A DNA stretch of 64,000 nt from CBDEUK01 sp965250225 (GCA_965250225.1 CBDFNQ010000022.1:15024-79023); one strand, 5' to 3'. Positions 47,115-56,818 are shown, numbered from the stretch's first letter. Notes: generated from the sequence alone by a model not told the origin. Numbers and translations are program-made.

Positions 47115-48149
47115 TCAAAAATTGTCTTTGTTCACCGCTTTCGCCCGCGCGTCATTACGACTCACTGATCCTTTGGAGACCAGTTCCAGCAAGTTTTGAT
47201 CCAGAGTCTGCATACCAAATTGTTGACCGGTCTGAATAGCAGAATACATCTGAGCAATTTTATTTTCCCGGATCAGGTTACGTATGGCTGCCGTACCAAT
47301 CATGATCTCATGAGCAGCAATACGACCGCCGCCGTGCTTTTTCAATAGAGTCTGCGAAATAACTGCACGTAATGATTCTGATAACATTGCCCGGATCATG
47401 GCTTTTTCTTCCGATGGAAAGACATCCACAATACGATCGATAGTTTTAGCCGCGGAACTGGTATGCAGGGTTCCAAATACCAGATGGCCAGTTTCGGCCG
47501 CTGTCAAAGCCAGACGAATGGTTTCCAGGTCGCGCAATTCACCTACCAGGATCACATCAGGATCTTCACGTAAAGCAGAACGTAAGGCTTCATTAAAACC
47601 CAGTGTGTCACGATGTACCTCACGCTGATTGATCAGGCATTTTTTTGATTCGTGTACAAATTCGATGGGATCTTCAACCGTCAAGATATGACCATATTCA
47701 TTATCATTCTTATGATCAACCATCGCTGCGAGTGTCGTTGATTTACCGGAACCCGTGGGGCCAGTTACCAATACCACACCTCTCGGATAATCGGAAATAT
47801 CCTTGAAAATGCCCGGACAATTAAGATCCTCAAGCGTCAGAATATCAGATGGAATGGTACGAAAGACCGCTCCTGAACCACGATTGTGATTAAAGGCATT
47901 AACACGAAAACGCGCCAAACTGGGAACCTCGAAAGAAAAATCACATTCGAGAAATTCCTCATAATCCTTACGTTGCTTATCGTTCATGATGTCATAGACC
48001 ATGTCATGAACATCTTTGTGATCGAGAGATGGAACGTTGATGCGCCTGATGTCGCCGTCAACACGTATCATTGGTGGTAGACCAGCTGACAGGTGTAAAT
48101 CGGAAGCACCATTTTTTACGCCAAAAGCGAGAAGTTCACCGATATCCAT
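47115..48149 (-). CDS. pilT: type IV pilus retraction ATPase PilT
   Basis: Hexameric motor that depolymerises pili, driving twitching and DNA uptake. The 344 residues show MDIGELLAFGVKNGASDLHLS, Walker A GPTGSGKSTT near 132, the Walker B/arginine region LVGELRDLETIRLALTAAETG, GTLHTSSAAKTIDRIVDVFP and the AIRNLIRE motif diagnostic of PilT. It is first in a three-ATPase operon and divergent from yggS, the pseudomonad arrangement. Confidence 0.96.
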   Translation of the reverse strand: MDIGELLAFGVKNGASDLHLSAGLPPMIRVDGDIRRINVPSLDHKDVHDMVYDIMNDKQRKDYEEFLECDFSFEVPSLARFRVNAFNHNRGSGAVFRTIPSDILTLEDLNCPGIFKDISDYPRGVVLVTGPTGSGKSTTLAAMVDHKNDNEYGHILTVEDPIEFVHESKKCLINQREVHRDTLGFNEALRSALREDPDVILVGELRDLETIRLALTAAETGHLVFGTLHTSSAAKTIDRIVDVFPSEEKAMIRAMLSESLRAVISQTLLKKHGGGRIAAHEIMIGTAAIRNLIRENKIAQMYSAIQTGQQFGMQTLDQNLLELVSKGSVSRNDARAKAVNKDNF

Positions 48150-48302
48150 TGAGTACTCCTATATTGGATGTATCATCGTACAATTTGAGTGTCCTCAAAT
48201 ATTCATTATTATGTTATGGATACTAATCAAAAACTACTTTCATGATTGTGATTAAGATCCCAATATTACTGGCTTTTTTCGAATTAAACTACCGTAATTC
48301 TA

Positions 48303-48989
48303 ATGAATAATATTAGCGGTCAACTTGCAACGCTACTTGAGCTAATTCGTCAGCTCGAACGAAAATATAATCGGCCGGAAAATTGTGTCAAATTACTCGC
48401 TGTCAGCAAGACTAAACCGCTCAGCGCTATTGAAACAGCATTTCAGCAGGGCCAACTGGATTTTGGTGAAAATTACCTTCAAGAGGCACTTGAAAAGATC
48501 CAGTCATTGAAGCTTCAGGGCCCTATCTGGCACTTTATTGGCCCGCTTCAATCAAACAAAACGAGGCCTGTTGCCGAGCATTTTCACTGGGTTCACAGCA
48601 TTGATCGCCTGAAGATCGCAACGCGTCTTGAGGCATCTCGACCCAAAGAACTGCCCCCAATCAATGTCTGTATTCAGGTAAATATCAGTGCTGAATCCAG
48701 CAAATCCGGGCTTTACAAAGCCGAATTATTTGATCTTGCCAAAGCTATTTCCCAACTAAAAAAGGTGAAATTACGCGGTTTAATGGCATTACCACAGCCT
48801 TCAAAGAATTTTGAATTTCAAAGAAAGCAATGTCGACAACTTGCTGAGTATTACAACGAATTAAACCAGGAGGGATATCAACTCGACACCCTGTCGATGG
48901 GAACAAGCGATGATCTGGAAGCAGCAATTGCTGAAGGGGCAACAATGGTTCGGATCGGCACAACACTGTTTGGAAAGCGTGAGAGATAA
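48303..48989 (+). CDS. yggS: pyridoxal phosphate homeostasis protein YggS
   Basis: PLP-binding TIM-barrel protein (PROSC/YggS) with no known enzymatic reaction, controlling cellular PLP. The 228 residues have the PLP lysine in LLAVSKTKPLSAI, FGENYLQEA, WHFIGPLQSNKTR, VNISAESSKSG and LSMGTSDDLEAAIAEGATMVRIG. It heads yggS-proC-yggT. Confidence 0.96.
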   Translation: MNNISGQLATLLELIRQLERKYNRPENCVKLLAVSKTKPLSAIETAFQQGQLDFGENYLQEALEKIQSLKLQGPIWHFIGPLQSNKTRPVAEHFHWVHSIDRLKIATRLEASRPKELPPINVCIQVNISAESSKSGLYKAELFDLAKAISQLKKVKLRGLMALPQPSKNFEFQRKQCRQLAEYYNELNQEGYQLDTLSMGTSDDLEAAIAEGATMVRIGTTLFGKRER

Positions 48990-49019
48990 TGCCCCACTCA
49001 CCCAAAACGGATACACTTA

Positions 49020-49050
49020 AGGAAATTCTGATTTAATCAGAGCTTTCTTA
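49020..49050. repeat. dispersed imperfect palindrome, copy 2
   Basis: Core TCTGATTTAATCAGA is a perfect palindrome around one base, flanked by GGAAAT and GCTTTCTT. It is the inverted counterpart of the copy at 8534-8564. It sits in the yggS-proC gap, where the hairpin would form in the shared mRNA. Confidence 0.65.
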
Positions 49051-49077
49051 GACATGCATAGAACGGCAAAATAATTA

Positions 49078-49914
49078 ATGAAACATCCAAGAATCACATT
49101 CATCGGTTGTGGGAATATGGGGGCTAGCCTAATAGGTGGGCTGATTGACAGTGGCTATCCGGCCTCTGCCATTCGTGGCGCTGAACCGGATGCTGAACAA
49201 CGAAAGAAAGTAACCGATCAAATCGACATAGAGATTTTCAAAGATAATTCAATCGCCTGCCATGAAGCGAACGTTATTGTGCTTGCGGTCAAACCACAAA
49301 CATTGCTCACCACCCTACAGGCACTGAAAGAAAAACTGGTTAATCATAACTGTCTGATTGTTTCCATAGCCGCAGGCATTACTTGTGCTAGCATTACCTC
49401 TTGTCTTGCAAAAGAAACTGCCATCGTCAGGGTTATGCCTAATACACCTGCCTTGATCGGGATGGGAGCATCCGGTTTATTCGCCAACCCATTTGTGTCT
49501 GATGATCAAAAACAACAAGCAGAGACCATCGTCAACTCGGTCGGGCTGTCAACCTGGGTTACGGATGAAGAGTTGATTGACACGGTTACAGCGGTTTCTG
49601 GCAGTGGCCCTGCGTACTATTTTTTATTCATGGAAATCATGGAGCAGGCCGCTATTGAAATGGGTTTAACCGTTGAACAAGCGCAAATGTTGGTCAATCA
49701 AACAGCACTCGGTGCCGCCCATATGGCAAAACAAAGTGATGATACGGTAGCAAGCTTGCGGCAAAAAATAACTTCCCCCAGCGGGACAACCGAAGCCGCT
49801 ATAAAGACCATGAGTGAAGGTGATATCGAAAAAGTGATAAAAAAAGCATTAATAAGCGCAAAAGAACGTGCCATTGAAATGGCGAAAGAATTTGGTGAGG
49901 AGCAAGGCAAATGA
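49078..49914 (+). CDS. proC: pyrroline-5-carboxylate reductase
   Basis: NAD(P)H-dependent last step of proline synthesis. The 278 residues begin ITFIGCGNMGASLIGGLI (Rossmann loop), with VIVLAVKPQTL, VRVMPNTPALIGMG, the catalytic region VTAVSGSGPAYYF and TSPSGTTEAAI. It overlaps yggT by 4 bases. Confidence 0.97.
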   Translation: MKHPRITFIGCGNMGASLIGGLIDSGYPASAIRGAEPDAEQRKKVTDQIDIEIFKDNSIACHEANVIVLAVKPQTLLTTLQALKEKLVNHNCLIVSIAAGITCASITSCLAKETAIVRVMPNTPALIGMGASGLFANPFVSDDQKQQAETIVNSVGLSTWVTDEELIDTVTAVSGSGPAYYFLFMEIMEQAAIEMGLTVEQAQMLVNQTALGAAHMAKQSDDTVASLRQKITSPSGTTEAAIKTMSEGDIEKVIKKALISAKERAIEMAKEFGEEQGK

Positions 49915-50504
49915 GCTACCTGATGCAAGCCGGCGTAACCTTAGTGCAATTTGTTATCGGAATGTATCTCGTCCTGGTATTGATACGTTTTTTATTGCAA
50001 TTAGCTCGTGCAGACTTTTATAACCCAATTTCACAGGCCATAGTCAAGATCACCAATCCACCGCTGCGTTTATTACGCAAGTTTATTCCTGGCTTTGGTG
50101 GAATTGACTGGCCTTCTATTATTTTATTGTTCTTGATACAGGCGCTGGAAATAACATTACTATCGCTATTGATTTTTGGTGGAATGCCTAAATTGGCGGG
50201 GTTATTATTGCTCTGCTTTGCAAAGTTATGCCAGCTAACAGTCTATGTTTATATCGTCATGATTTTTCTCACAGTTGTCATTAGCTGGGTCAACCCTGGT
50301 ACTCATAATCCATTGACGGTGCTGGTACACCAACTGACTGACCCGATCATGCGCCCTGTCCGACGGATCATACCAACCACCGGCGGGCTTGACTGGTCTC
50401 CGATGCTTGTGCTGTTGATACTCTATCTTGCCTTGTCTCTGGTAGTAGCACCACTAATGGATTCAGGATATGTCCTTTCAGGTATAGCTTACCGATTACC
50501 TTAA
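49911..50504 (+). CDS. yggT: YggT family integral membrane protein
   Basis: Membrane protein of 197 residues with two YggT repeats, each a pair of hydrophobic helices enclosing PLRLLRKFIPGFGGIDW and PVRRIIPTTGGLDWSPM. The function is unresolved; links to osmotic stress and membrane organisation have been proposed. Cotranscribed with proC (ATGA overlap). Confidence 0.93.
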   Translation: MSYLMQAGVTLVQFVIGMYLVLVLIRFLLQLARADFYNPISQAIVKITNPPLRLLRKFIPGFGGIDWPSIILLFLIQALEITLLSLLIFGGMPKLAGLLLLCFAKLCQLTVYVYIVMIFLTVVISWVNPGTHNPLTVLVHQLTDPIMRPVRRIIPTTGGLDWSPMLVLLILYLALSLVVAPLMDSGYVLSGIAYRLP

Positions 50505-51274
50505 AGCTCTAGATCGTATTCAATGATCAGTGGAGCATGATCAGAGAAACGTTGTTCCTTATAGACATCTACGCGTATCACTCGCTCACGTAATGTGGGT
50601 GAAATAACCTGATAATCTATGCGCCAACCGACATTCTTGGCCCAGGACTGCCCTCGATTGGACCACCAGGTGTATTGTTCTGACTCCTGATTCAATACTC
50701 GAAAGGCGTCCACCATTCCAACATCGTCAAATAATTCATCCATCCAGGCACGTTCTTCCGGTAAAAATCCAGAGTTTTTCCGATTGCCACGCCAGTTTTT
50801 CAAATCGATTTCCTTATGTGCAATATTCCAATCACCGCAAATAATGAAATTACGCCTTTGCCTGCGCATCTTTTTCAGTACGGGCATGAATTGATCCATA
50901 AACTCAAACTTGATCGCCTGACGTTCTTCACTGGAAGAGCCTGAAGGCATATAAAGCGAAATGACGCTGAGCTTGCCAAGGTCGACTTGTAGATAGCGAC
51001 CCTCCTGATCGGCGACATCCCAACCTAACTTGTGCATGACTTTGTCGGGTTTTTTCCGACTGTAAATAGCAACACCACTATAGCCTTTCTTTTCCGCGTC
51101 ATTAAAAAACGCATGATAGGATTCTGGTTTTATTAATTCATCAACGAGTTGGTGTACTTGTGCCTTGGTTTCCTGGAAACAAATGACATCCGGAGCCTCT
51201 TGATAGACCCAATCCAGGAAACCTTTTTTATACGCCGCCCGAATACCGTTTAGATTCAGGGAAATAATTTTCAT
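50501..51274 (-). CDS. exodeoxyribonuclease III (XthA/Crc family)
   Basis: Endonuclease/exonuclease/phosphatase-fold protein of 257 residues. Catalytic residues of ExoIII are retained: Glu in CFQETKAQ, Asp and Asn in CGDWNIAH, and the Asp-His pair in RFSDHAPLI. It lies next to pyrE, the place occupied in Pseudomonas by crc, whose product lost these residues and became a translational regulator. Here repair nuclease activity is expected. It converges with yggT by 4 bases. Confidence 0.92.
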   Translation of the reverse strand: MKIISLNLNGIRAAYKKGFLDWVYQEAPDVICFQETKAQVHQLVDELIKPESYHAFFNDAEKKGYSGVAIYSRKKPDKVMHKLGWDVADQEGRYLQVDLGKLSVISLYMPSGSSSEERQAIKFEFMDQFMPVLKKMRRQRRNFIICGDWNIAHKEIDLKNWRGNRKNSGFLPEERAWMDELFDDVGMVDAFRVLNQESEQYTWWSNRGQSWAKNVGWRIDYQVISPTLRERVIRVDVYKEQRFSDHAPLIIEYDLEL

Positions 51275-51335
51275 ATATAACCTATGACAATGTGTGTTTG
51301 CACGTTAAGATCGGGATCACAGACATTTATTAACA

Positions 51336-51995
51336 ATGAGCATCATGCACGATTATCAATATGAATTCATAGAATTTGCCATTGAATATCAGGTTTTACG
51401 TTTTGGTGATTTCACACTCAAATCAGGTCGGCAAAGCCCTTATTTTTTTAATTCTGGCTTATTCAATGACGGCGCGAGCCTGACCAGGCTCGGTCAATAC
51501 TATGCAAAGGCCTTACTATCCTCTTTAATAAACTTTGATATGGTATTTGGTCCGGCGTATAAAGGTATTCCATTGGGATCAGCCATTAGCATCGCATTGT
51601 TTCAGGATCATGATCGGAATGTGCCCTATTGCTTTAATCGAAAAGAAGCAAAGGATCATGGTGAAGGTGGTATCACTCTGGGTTCTGAACTCAAAGGCAA
51701 TGTTATTATTGTTGATGATGTGATATCAGCAGGAACATCAGTAAACTTATCCGTTGATATCATTACTTCAGCGAGGGCAAATCCTGCTGGCGTTATTATC
51801 GCTCTTGATCGTCAAGAGCGTGGTCAAGGTGATTTCTCTGCAGTACAGGAAGTGAAACAAAAACATCATCTTGATGTCATAAGCATTATAAATTTAGAGA
51901 ACCTGATCACGTATCTTGAATCTCTACCGGAAATGGCTAGCCAACTGGATAAGATTAATCTTTACAGAGAAAAATACGGTACTACTATTAGTTAG
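51336..51995 (+). CDS. pyrE: orotate phosphoribosyltransferase
   Basis: Converts orotate and PRPP to OMP. The 219 residues show FGDFTLKSGRQSPYFFN at the N-terminus, VFGPAYKGIPLGSAIS, FNRKEAKDHGEGG (flexible loop with catalytic lysine) and the PRPP motif VIIVDDVISAGTSV. I keep the ATG at 51336; MHDYQYE at 51345 is also plausible. It is divergent from the ExoIII gene. Confidence 0.97.
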   Translation: MSIMHDYQYEFIEFAIEYQVLRFGDFTLKSGRQSPYFFNSGLFNDGASLTRLGQYYAKALLSSLINFDMVFGPAYKGIPLGSAISIALFQDHDRNVPYCFNRKEAKDHGEGGITLGSELKGNVIIVDDVISAGTSVNLSVDIITSARANPAGVIIALDRQERGQGDFSAVQEVKQKHHLDVISIINLENLITYLESLPEMASQLDKINLYREKYGTTIS

Positions 51996-52036
51996 GATTG
52001 ATTCATTAGATATTTTTTATACAGCATTTATTTATT

Positions 52037-52657
52037 ATGCATTACAGATTAATTGTCACAAAATTTTTCATTATCAGCCTTCTATGCCTTTCGCCGTTTA
52101 CAGCTTATGCACGCTTTAAATGCTGGAACAACTCTGACGGTATTCGAGAATGTGGTGAAAATGTGCCGCCTGAATATGTACAACAGGGTCATGAAGAAAT
52201 CAACGATCTGGGTATTACTGTTAATAAACAGGAACGCGCAAAAACCATAGAAGAAATTGAAGAGGAAAAAATCGAAGCAGAGGTAATAGCACAAGAAAAA
52301 AAGATCAAAGCGGCGCAGGATCGCCAGGATCGCATCTTGCTTGAAACCTTCAGTAATGTTGGTGATATAGAAATGACTCGCGATGGGAAAATTGCTTCAC
52401 TTGATACCGCTATTCATCTCACCGAAAAACGTAATGAAAAACTACAAAGTGAACTTGATGTTCTGATGATGCATGCCGCTTTCCAGGAAAGAAAGGGCCA
52501 GAAACCCTCTGATGTTTTGCTGAAGGATATTGAATATTATAAGAAACAAATGGACAACAATGCTCAATTCATCGTAGATAAAAGAAAGGAACAGGTGGTA
52601 TTGCGGGAAACCTATGCAGAGGATATAGAACGCTTTAAAAAATTAACCCACAGATAG
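52037..52657 (+). CDS. secreted coiled-coil protein with DUF4124-like N-terminus
   Basis: Not recognised with certainty. The 206 residues start with a signal peptide (about 1-24, ending SPFTAYA), then FKCWNNSDGIRECGENVPPE, a cysteine-containing motif like the short DUF4124 domain seen in periplasmic proteins (aromatic, D-G, then PP). The rest (about 60-206) is strongly charged and predicted as a coiled coil. It probably resides in the periplasm. It follows pyrE by 41 bases and converges with slmA. Confidence 0.75.
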   Translation: MHYRLIVTKFFIISLLCLSPFTAYARFKCWNNSDGIRECGENVPPEYVQQGHEEINDLGITVNKQERAKTIEEIEEEKIEAEVIAQEKKIKAAQDRQDRILLETFSNVGDIEMTRDGKIASLDTAIHLTEKRNEKLQSELDVLMMHAAFQERKGQKPSDVLLKDIEYYKKQMDNNAQFIVDKRKEQVVLRETYAEDIERFKKLTHR

Positions 52658-52659
52658 CG

Positions 52660-53253
52660 TTATCTAAATAATCCTGGTCGGATAGCAGCCCACTGTTCTT
52701 CCCAATATTTACTGGGCTTTTTCTCAAAAGAGCTACGGATATACTGGCTTATCCTGCCTTCAACCAGTGCCAACATAATATTTGCTGTTGAATCTATACT
52801 CTGTGCCGCGCGGTTACCATCGGAAAGATTAGCCTCTCGTAGTATTTGTTTAATTTGTGTTTCCAATCTTTCAAAAAACTGACTCACACGTTTTCGCAAA
52901 CGTTCATTTTCGCCCACCAGGGCATCACCAATCAGCACACGACTGATACCCGGGTTTCGTTCAGAAAAAATCAGCAGGACAGATAATATTTTTTCACACC
53001 GTGTTACTGGATCTTTTTCCTGTTCCAGAATTTTATTCACCAAACCAAAGATTGCCTCTTCGGAAAAATCAATCAAAGCCTCAAACATTTTCGCCTTACT
53101 TGGAAAATGACGATAGAGCGCAGCTTCTGAAACACCAACAGCCTTGGCCAAACTTGCCGTAGTAATACGTGAGCCAGGATTTGTTTCAAGTTCATGAGTC
53201 AGTGTTTCAAGAATTTCCTGACGTCTGTTACTGCTTCTCTCTGCTCGACTCAT
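52660..53253 (-). CDS. slmA: nucleoid occlusion factor SlmA
   Basis: TetR-type DNA-binding protein that blocks FtsZ assembly over the nucleoid. The 197 residues begin with RRQEILETLTHELETNPGSR and the helix-turn-helix ITTASLAKAVGVSEAALYRH; FPSKAKMFEALIDFSEEAIF follows, diagnostic of SlmA. It lies 15 bases downstream of argB, the conserved argB-slmA neighbourhood. Confidence 0.95.
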   Translation of the reverse strand: MSRAERSSNRRQEILETLTHELETNPGSRITTASLAKAVGVSEAALYRHFPSKAKMFEALIDFSEEAIFGLVNKILEQEKDPVTRCEKILSVLLIFSERNPGISRVLIGDALVGENERLRKRVSQFFERLETQIKQILREANLSDGNRAAQSIDSTANIMLALVEGRISQYIRSSFEKKPSKYWEEQWAAIRPGLFR

Positions 53254-53268
53254 AATGAATAGTAAACC

Positions 53269-54165
53269 TCAGATATTTTTTCCATGAATTAGTGTACCAA
53301 CACCTTCATCCGTGAGTAGCTCTAGCATCAATGCGTGCTCAACTCGCCCGTCAATAATATGTGCTGACTGCACCCCACTACTAACAGCATCCAAAGCAGC
53401 AGTAATCTTGGGCAACATGCCACCATGGATAACACCTTCTTCTATCAACTCATCCACTTGCCTGGCTGATAGGCCTGTCAGTACATTATCGTCTTTATCA
53501 AGTATGCCGGTCGTGTTAGTTAACAATAGTAATTTTTCTGCCTTCATTACGACGGCTATTTTCCCGGCGACCAAATCCGCGTTAATGTTATACGATTGAC
53601 CATTTTCACCAACCCCAATGGGTGCAATCACCGGGATAAAATCACCCTGCAATAACATATCAACAACAGATGTATCGATACTTTCTACATCACCCACATG
53701 ACCAATATTCACAGCCTCAGATGATTTTTTGTCTTTTTTGCGAGCAAGGATCAGTTTTTTTGCACGAATTAAGCCACCATCCTTACCACTGAGACCGACA
53801 GCTTTGCCGCCATGATTATTGATAAGATTGACTATCTGCTTGTTGACTGAACCGCCGAGTACCATCTCAACCACGTCCATGGTTTCATTATCGGTCACGC
53901 GCATACCCTCGATAAATTCTGTTTCCTTACCAATACGCTTGAGGAGTTCGCCTATTTGTGGACCACCACCATGAACAATCACCGGGTTCATGCCAACCAG
54001 CTTCATAAGCACAACATCCCGGGCAAATGCATTTTTCAGATGTTCATCCAACATGGCATTGCCACCATATTTAATGACAATCGTTTTACCATAGAAACGC
54101 TGAATATAAGGCAAGGCTTCGGTGAGAACCCTGGCAATTCTGGATGCGTTATTCGGCGTATTCAT
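53269..54165 (-). CDS. argB: acetylglutamate kinase
   Basis: Phosphorylates N-acetylglutamate in arginine synthesis. The 298 residues show TIVIKYGGNAM (phosphate-binding lysine), VIVHGGGPQIGELL, AVGLSGKDGGLI and NINADLVAGKIAVVM, the AAK kinase motifs. The N-terminal helix ALPYIQRFYGKT is the arginine-sensitive hexamer type. Together with argJ at 9.8 kb it indicates the cyclic acetyl pathway. Confidence 0.97.
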   Translation of the reverse strand: MNTPNNASRIARVLTEALPYIQRFYGKTIVIKYGGNAMLDEHLKNAFARDVVLMKLVGMNPVIVHGGGPQIGELLKRIGKETEFIEGMRVTDNETMDVVEMVLGGSVNKQIVNLINNHGGKAVGLSGKDGGLIRAKKLILARKKDKKSSEAVNIGHVGDVESIDTSVVDMLLQGDFIPVIAPIGVGENGQSYNINADLVAGKIAVVMKAEKLLLLTNTTGILDKDDNVLTGLSARQVDELIEEGVIHGGMLPKITAALDAVSSGVQSAHIIDGRVEHALMLELLTDEGVGTLIHGKNI

Positions 54166-54245
54166 AATATAAATTGGTGAATGGGTAATTTTGAGTGGCG
54201 CATTCTATGCCTGTTTTATCGATACAGGAAAATTTAGATGAGATA

Positions 54246-56741
54246 TTAAAAAGGTAAATCCAGATCTGGTTTAATATTTAATAATTCCTCACGAAATTTT
54301 TCTTTAATACGTCCGAGTTCCTCTTCATCTTCTGCCTCAAAACGCAACACCAGATAAGGCGAGGTATTCGATGGACGAACCAGACCCCAACCATCGGTGT
54401 AATCTGCACGCAAACCATCGATGTTAACAACACTGGCACCAGAAAATTTTGCCCTGCTATGCAATTCTTCCATAAAGCCAACATGTTCTGTTTCATCCAG
54501 TCGCACACGTAATTCGGGGGTAGACACACCTTCAGGAATAAAGGCAAAGACTTCAGTGGGACTCAAATCATTATTGACAAGGATCTCAAGCATGCGTGCG
54601 CCAGTATATAAAGCATCATCAAAACCGTACCAACGCTCTTTGAAAAAAATATGTCCACTCAACTCACCTGCCAATGGAGAATCGACTTCTTTCATCTTCG
54701 ACTTAATCAGTGAATGGCCGGTCTTCCACATCAAGGCCTTACCACCTGCCCCTTCGATGGCATCTTTCAAATAACGACTGCATTTCACATCGTAAATAAT
54801 CGACGCACCGGGGTTACGTTGTAATACATCTTCAGCCAGCAAAATCAATTGTCTATCTGGCCAAATGATATTACCGACTTTATCCACCACACCAAGACGA
54901 TCACCATCACCATCGAACGCAAAACCCAAATCCGCGTCTTCCTGTTTTACCCGATTAATTAAATCCTGCATGTTTTCTGGCTGGCTGGGATCAGGATGAT
55001 GATTTGGAAAATTACCGTCCACTTCACAATATTGTTCAATGACCTCATGGCCTAATGCACGATATAACTGAGGTGCCATCTCGCCCGCGACACCATTGCC
55101 CGCATCAATCACCAGCTTGAATGATTTGCCCAGGGCAGCTGGAATGTCATCCGAGATACGACGAATGTAATCCGTTTTAACATCAACGCTTTTCACATTC
55201 CCCTGCCCGCTATTCAGATCATTAGTAGCGATTCGCTCATATAAAGACGTAATATCATTGCCTGACAAGGTATCGCCACCCAGTACGATCTTCATACCAT
55301 TATAATCCGGCGGGTTATGACTGCCGGTTAACATGACCCCTGAATTCAACTCCAGGTGATAGGCTGCGAAGTAAAGCACTGGTGTTGGCACCATGCCCAC
55401 ATCGACCACATTCATACCGGAGGATACGATACCCTTTATTAACGATTCAGATAATTCAGGACCATGGGTTCTGCCATCACGCCCAACCGCAATTGCTGTT
55501 TGATTACGTGCGGCGGCCTCTGAGCCAATCGCGCGGCCTATTACCTCAACCACTTCATTGGTCAGTGTGTGGCCAACAATGCCACGAATATCATAAGCCC
55601 GAAAAAGTGACCGATCGATTTCTAACTTTGGTGGCTCGGGTTCAGGTGCTGATTCAGGCTCGGGGGCAGCGGTAATATCAAAGGTATCTTCCGTCAGAAT
55701 ATTATTTTCCTGTGTCTTATCCATACCAGCCATTAAATCAATACTTCTTGCCTGACCTCGCCTTGGTAAATTAGAAATCAATTTTTCCACTCCGGGATGT
55801 GCTCCCTCCATGATGGCTCTCACAGCTCCCTGATAAACAACTCCATCATCTTCATCGTCAATGTAATCAAAATCATCACCTTTCTGCTTTTTCCTGGATA
55901 AATACAACCAGAGAATCCCAATCACGGCAAGCACGGACAACGGGGCAGCGATCAACAATCCCTTGGAATACCCCATCCCAGAAGCACCACCTGAACTTGA
56001 CCAATGTGCAAAATGCCATCCACTGCCTTTTACATTGACCTTACCATTAGGTTCACCTTGTTTTACGGAGGCATTACCAACCCCACCCAGCTCAACAGAA
56101 CCACCAATCACCGCTTGCTGGAGTGCTGCATAACCGTCTTCAAGTTTGATGTTGCTAATCACATCCTGATAAAAAGAAGCCGGCATACTCAAGTGGATCA
56201 AACCTAGTAAACTCTTATCAGACCCGCTGACTGGCTCAACGAAAACAATATGTTCATCTTCCGTTCCAGGACTGTGAGCCTCAACCGGTGTACTGCTTTT
56301 ATTTTTTTCTGCTTTTTTCAGCAAATCTATCGAAGCAAAGCCCAGGTTTGGCTTTGATTCATAATCCAGTTCATATTTACCAGGTAGAAAAAACCTGAGA
56401 TTCATCGCTGACTCGAAATCAACCAAGTGAGTTTTCGATAGTTGTTTGAGTCTGGTTTCATCCGCTGCCTTGTAGGCTGAGACGATATCTTCTTGCCTGG
56501 AGAGTTGTTGTAACTGTTGCTGAATCTGGGCAATGGTTGGCGCCAACAAATCACTCATTTCACCAGCAATTTGCAATGATTTTTCTTCAGCCTCTTTTAT
56601 CGCTTGCTCTGAACCAGACTGCATCAATTTGTTAACGGCCAGAAGAATCAGTGCCAATAACACAATTAATACGACTGTTATAATAGCCGTACGTAGAGTC
56701 CGCCGTTTTATCCGTCTATTTTTGACTGGACCTTCCGTCAT
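54246..56741 (-). CDS. algC: phosphomannomutase/phosphoglucomutase AlgC with membrane-anchored N-terminal extension
   Basis: The C-terminal 460 residues are a complete phosphohexomutase: FRAYDIRGIVG, the phosphoserine loop MLTGSHNPPDYNGMK, metal loop FDGDGDRLGVVD, GELSGHIFFKERW and RPSNTSPYLVLR. It interconverts mannose or glucose 1- and 6-phosphates for LPS and exopolysaccharide. The first 370 residues are extra: a membrane helix (about 18-40), a periplasmic domain (about 45-250), a second helix (about 257-283) and a charged linker. Long AlgC forms like this occur in pseudomonads. The usual dut gene between coaBC and algC is absent here. Confidence 0.93.
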   Translation of the reverse strand: MTEGPVKNRRIKRRTLRTAIITVVLIVLLALILLAVNKLMQSGSEQAIKEAEEKSLQIAGEMSDLLAPTIAQIQQQLQQLSRQEDIVSAYKAADETRLKQLSKTHLVDFESAMNLRFFLPGKYELDYESKPNLGFASIDLLKKAEKNKSSTPVEAHSPGTEDEHIVFVEPVSGSDKSLLGLIHLSMPASFYQDVISNIKLEDGYAALQQAVIGGSVELGGVGNASVKQGEPNGKVNVKGSGWHFAHWSSSGGASGMGYSKGLLIAAPLSVLAVIGILWLYLSRKKQKGDDFDYIDDEDDGVVYQGAVRAIMEGAHPGVEKLISNLPRRGQARSIDLMAGMDKTQENNILTEDTFDITAAPEPESAPEPEPPKLEIDRSLFRAYDIRGIVGHTLTNEVVEVIGRAIGSEAAARNQTAIAVGRDGRTHGPELSESLIKGIVSSGMNVVDVGMVPTPVLYFAAYHLELNSGVMLTGSHNPPDYNGMKIVLGGDTLSGNDITSLYERIATNDLNSGQGNVKSVDVKTDYIRRISDDIPAALGKSFKLVIDAGNGVAGEMAPQLYRALGHEVIEQYCEVDGNFPNHHPDPSQPENMQDLINRVKQEDADLGFAFDGDGDRLGVVDKVGNIIWPDRQLILLAEDVLQRNPGASIIYDVKCSRYLKDAIEGAGGKALMWKTGHSLIKSKMKEVDSPLAGELSGHIFFKERWYGFDDALYTGARMLEILVNNDLSPTEVFAFIPEGVSTPELRVRLDETEHVGFMEELHSRAKFSGASVVNIDGLRADYTDGWGLVRPSNTSPYLVLRFEAEDEEELGRIKEKFREELLNIKPDLDLPF

Positions 56742-56818
56742 TCAATTATCTCCTCATAATCAAAGACACAATTTTTCATAACAAATTGATGCATTCTGAG
56801 TGTGGATTCCAGTTAGTT

